A stretch of 64,000 nt of DNA, from positions 11,732,603-11,796,602 of the forward strand of contig OY783211.1 of the NCBI GenBank assembly GCA_963678705.1, in the 5' to 3' direction. Made by a program: the position numbers and the translations under genes. Shown here one piece after another: positions 59,551 through 64,000 of the stretch. The stretch is from Panorpa germanica (Eukaryota > Arthropoda > Insecta > Mecoptera > Panorpidae). The notes below the pieces were generated by a model. That model did no database searches. It worked only from the letters and a program-made list of their open reading frames with translations, and had not been told where the DNA came from. The number at the start of each line of letters is the position of its first letter. Within the stretch, counting starts at the first letter, position 1.

Positions 59551-62500
59551 TCACATTATGACTATCAAAGTGTGAAAACGTGATACACTAGTTTGTGAAT
59601 ATATTTTACTCTATTTCAAAAGAGATCATTGATCAACAAACATCTATATTGATAAACATCTAGATATTTATGAAACATAAAGCGAATCATATCAGTAGCG
59701 TTGTATCAGATTAAAACTAGGATTCCTCATATTTGAGTATACTTGTCATTATCAAATATTTCTAGCTAAGTTTTTGCTGTTACTGAAATATAACTAGTCA
59801 TGTGTAACATTTGGTAGTGTCCATGAAGAAGAAAATGAACATGTAGAAAGAATTTCATGATATTTAATTTTTCGATTATAAAACAAAGTTCTTGAAAAGT
59901 GTGTGCATGGCCTTAAAGTTATGTTTTTTTTGTGCTGCTTATGAAGCATTACAAAAAGTTCAAATAGGCGTTTACTGTGGAATTGTTATAGTGTTGAACA
60001 CACAGCAAGTTTCGGCAAGTGTGGTAACCATATATTTAAGTGACCCTACTTAGCAGTTGGATTTGTTAAATATTCTACTTATGTTAACGGTTATGACGCC
60101 ACTTTTGTAAATTTCAAAACAATGAATTAAGCTGGATTTCGTATATGCTTTTTAATGAAAAAAAAAAATACCATTCAAGCAAAGTGTTATTTGCGCTGCG
60201 GTTGCATCTCATTAAATAGCAATGCTTTATCAACATAAAAAATTCAGATTTTTCTATTGTTTTGAAAATTACAAAAATAACTTGTAAAGTGATGGTCGAA
60301 TTGTCATTAAATTTTGACACATATCATATGAAGTTTGTTACTATTTAAAAATCATATAGATTTATCAATATTGGCACTATCTACATGTCATTCTAGGAAC
60401 TTATAAACTGATGTGCTAGCTAGGAAATTATGTGACAAATGAACAGATTGCGGAGAGACATTCTCCCTTGGCACCAGTGCCTAATCTATCGGTATTACTC
60501 AACTAATCATCGTTTTTTCAATAATTAAAAAAAAATCTTAATAGTTCAAATTAAGAATATCTTTTCTATGCAGCTACACATCTCATTTCTTTTTTTTAGA
60601 ATAAAAGCAATAAATAAAAAAAAAAAAAATCTAATTTATACGAATAGATATCCATTATTAAAAATTAAAAGGAATCAATTACGGATTGTAAGACAACAGC
60701 GCTCCGTTAAAATCCGCCAAATCATCGCCTGATGATGGAATGTACCACTTCTGACATCTCGGACGCGACGCGACGAACCGAAAGATGAAACATTGATTTG
60801 ATTTACATTGATGTTTGGCAGAGAACAACAAAAACAAAGGCTTCCGATATGTTTTTGTTTAAAACAAAAACCATAATTAATTCATGATGATGATAACTTT
60901 ATTGAGAAGGGTGAAATCAATTTAGAACTTGTCTATTTAGTTATGTGAGGTTTACTAATGTACAGGCGAACCTATCCAGATCAAGTATAGTCCGGATAAC
61001 AGATAATCCGGATATGTAAAACTAAAGAAAAGGAATGCAGAAAGAGAATAGAAACCTTGTGCAAAGTGTTGTTATTCAATACTGATTTTAAGAAATGACA
61101 GGAAAATCATTATCACACCCTTTTTATTGTAAAAACATTACTAATTGTCGATTTTCGTAAAGAATTCTTATAGTAACATGCTCTTACATTCATCTAAAGG
61201 TCTAGACATCATTACGAGTATAGAGTTTGCAGAGAAATCTAAAGATTAATAGTATTTAAATTATGGTATAAATAGTTTTAAAATGTGTAATGATTGTTTT
61301 TCATTTTTGTCCAAATATTTTTTTTTTTTATATTATATACGTCATAGCCATTTCCAGCCATCAAACAATTTTTATATATATTTAACATTTTATAATTCTA
61401 TTTTACAAATTTCTAAAGATTTAAATAATTCACTAATTAATTTTGAATCACTTAACAAAAATTTAGTATTAACAGAAAAACTTTTAATCACATCTAATAT
61501 TTCACCATTGAATTTTGATCTTTCTAAACCGAATATTCTTAAAGTTTTGGAAAATAAATCCGAATAAGTGAGGTTATATTGTATTGGAAGCCGTACATTG
61601 TATACACTTCTGCCTTAGGGAAGCCTGGCTATACGGTACTGCAAATTGGACCACAAAAACTGTAAATAATTTTAAAAGAGGCTCCGGCCCAAACATAGGC
61701 TCCAAAAAATGGTTTAGATACAACTGATTTTACGTGTGTGCTAAAAAAAAGTGTCCTATGTTGAATAGAGCTCTACATCACCATCAGTATTGGTACGTTG
61801 TTGTACAAAGTACTGTTTTTTTTTTTAATGTCCTATAACACCTTTATTCACTCAGTTTTTTATATGATCTCGAAGTATAACTTTAATATATACGACTTTC
61901 TTAAGCAAATAACATTAAAAACACATATTTGTCCACTTGTTCATGCCTGTTACTTAAACTATCGATCAATAATAACAAACTACTATAAAAATTGAATTTA
62001 TAATTTCTGTTTAAATATCAATATTTTTCAAAACTACTAAAAATCATTTTAACTGCTTCTTAAATGTTGTAATATTTTTAAAAACTAATAAAATAATTAA
62101 AAATATGTTATCTGACGTTTAAAAAGCAGCTTCCTAATTCACAGCGCGACATTTTTTTGTAGGCCTTCTTTTTATTAAAGGAATGTTATAAAAAGTAACC
62201 AATGAACCAAAATTTTACAATTATTTAAACATTTTGTGGTATTTTAAGATTTTAAATGTTCACTCGTCATAAAATATTTATGTTTTCAAATATAATATTT
62301 ATTATCATTTGGAGTGAGTTGAGGTGTTGCCAACCTTTTTTTAGAAGGGTTTATTAGATAAATATTATTGATCTGTGATTTGTTGTTGGAATGGAATGCA
62401 AATGCACATCGGCTAGGGCTTTTACAATTTCCACAGCTAGTTATTGTAAGTACTGGTCCTTTATGTTGTTTTTTCGTAAATTATTTTCTTAGTTGTTGAT

Positions 62501-63829
62501 TATTAAAAAAAACTTGAGGAACAACAAATCCTCCACTCCCGCATGGCCTCACTGGTGCTCGTTATAAAGCATGAGCATCGGCTAGAGCATTTACACTTTA
62601 TATTTATGTCCAACTACAGTAGGCGTGTTTCTACAGGTGGACAATCTGGTGTATTTAATTTATTGATAGTTATTGTCATTATTGTGTATGTTGGTCAAAG
62701 AAAAAAATCTTAGGAATAAATTCTAGTTTTTCAATGGACTAATTTTGCTGACGTAATAGGACGGGTAAGGACTGCAAGGTCAGGGATTTACTGGTGACTG
62801 GTAATAATTATTGAGTCACGAGACCGAGACATTAAAATCTTTCAATCGTAACATTTACGTAGTAGATGCGTTTAGAGGTAAACATTACGTAAATTTGGTT
62901 ACTTATAAAAATGATTCTATATCTCTGATTTTTATTTAATTATTTTAATAACTACATCTATCTCAGTCTATCCAATCACAATATATCCTTGACGATTATC
63001 GCCGTCTCTGTCACTCCACTCGTAATAACGTCTGACGTTTATATCTTTTTTGGTTCCCTTGCCACACAATTCGGTAAAGTAATATCTGTCAACAGGTATA
63101 TTTTAAAATATTTTTTTAAAATATTAAAGGAGTCGTTTGTAAAGATATGTACTTTATGAAATATGGATAATTTAATAAATGTTTAAAAAGACAAAAACAA
63201 AATGAAAATTATATACAAAAATGTATTTTAAAATGTCAAAAGAAATCAGCGGGTGATTTAGTTACACCAGGGCGTTGTCGTTGACGTAACCCGTTGGACT
63301 TTCGTGAACGTAATATTGTTGTTTATTTTATTACCTCGTGTAATGAACCTACAGCGTTGTTTAGTAAATGCTGCATTTTATACCATTTAAAGTGCAACTT
63401 TTACTGGATTTACAAGAGCAGTTTTCTACGCCGGAAAAGCTGTCGTTTAACTAGTCGTAACATTTCAAAACTAGTCGTTTTTGTACATTATTTGGAGAAG
63501 GTTTTTAAGAAAATAGTAAAAAAATTACTTGCTAACACTTAATTATACAAATAAATAAATTTATATTAACACTTACTATAACTAACAATTATTAATTATG
63601 TACACAAATTGTCTAAGCGATTTACGACCGGCGTACAAAATTTCCCGTGAAAATACAGTATTACGCACAGTGTGAAGGTCGCGATTTGTACAATTTCTTA
63701 AGTCATGAATACAATTCCGATATCTACACTTTTATAAAAATAATTTTAAGACGATATTTTATAATAATAATAGAAGTGAAATAAATTACGCAGCCTTGTA
63801 GAAATAAATAGTGAGGGAACAGTGGACGA
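59551..63829. other. Gene-free AT-rich sequence
   Basis: Frames at 61283 (94 codons), 61798 and 63294 are Asn/Phe/Ile-rich and unremarkable. TTTACGTA words cluster at about 62851-62892. Nothing else supported. Confidence 0.5.
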
Positions 63830-63900
63830 AAGCATTGCTGCCAGGGTTCGATATCCAGACCAACGGAGCTCTTACTTAGCTTCTACTCAAAATCTATTGA
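63830..63900 (+). mobile_element. tRNA-related SINE-like fragment
   Basis: GCATTGCTGCCAGGGTTCGA at about 63835 contains a B-box-like GGGTTCGATATCC, followed by CAGACCAACGGAGCTC. Spacing is similar to the 34-kb fragment. The rest of the element is not recognisable before the window ends. Confidence 0.35.
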
Positions 63901-64000
63901 ATCTAGTCATAATTGAACAGAGTTTTTGGGGGTCTACATTAAGACGAGGCTTGGGCGCACCGCCCCCTCTTCCTCGGTACACTTCTCACTTTACTATCAC

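Noticed and set aside
61283-61567. 94-codon plus-strand frame, Asn/Leu/Ser-rich second half
   Set aside because: The second half looks faintly exon-like, but the acceptor is poor and the composition is what AT-rich noise gives.

Overview
The window looks like AT-rich nuclear DNA from an insect. Three things point that way: an intronless achaete-scute-type bHLH gene, a spliced Skp1-family gene with a 77-bp GT-AG intron, and a dense population of animal transposon relics (non-LTR retrotransposon, hAT-like, TA-flanked and other terminal-inverted-repeat elements, Helitrons, tRNA-related SINE-like pieces). I cannot fix the insect order from sequence reading alone. There is nothing prokaryotic: no operons, no CRISPR array, no rRNA gene and no intact tRNA gene that I can see.

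Only two protein-coding loci are well supported. The first is on the minus strand at 23069-24247: a 392-residue proneural transcription factor of the achaete-scute family. Its bHLH is normal and its C-terminus keeps the family's acidic/aromatic end. Its tail carries five copies of a C-(F/Y)-T-G-Q-I-M-L-K type repeat, and four of the five end in a Psi-K-x-E sumoylation consensus. The second is on the plus strand at 58089-58639 (two exons): a divergent Skp1-like protein of 157 residues that stops before the usual C-terminal Trp-Cys-Glu-Glu-Lys end. About 4 kb upstream, at 54129-54350, lies a decayed relative of this gene that shares its 3' flank. An orphan 132-codon frame at 52276-52674 is possible but unproven. 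The two genes do not obviously work together: one would set neural precursor fate, the other would be an adaptor in SCF ubiquitin ligases.

Layout. 0-20 kb: gene-free, with inverted-repeat elements (notably four copies of a 240-262 bp element ending in CCCAGTAAAC/GTTTACTGGG), two hAT-like insertions, a 144-147 bp tandem array at 16.9-17.5 kb, and a 188-bp duplication at 13.8 kb. 20-27 kb: the proneural gene, with hAT-like insertions on both sides. 27-46 kb: three remnants of one insect LINE type (the one at 44.7-45.8 kb has a poly(A) tail and a target-site duplication), an interrupted 80-bp array at 35-36.4 kb, and two Helitron-like elements at 41.5-42.75 kb. 46-64 kb: a C-rich tract, repeats, the Skp1 pair, and a 584-bp TA-flanked element at 59 kb.

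All calls come from reading the sequence by eye. No database search or alignment was run. Identity statements are visual, and boundaries of decayed repeats are approximate.
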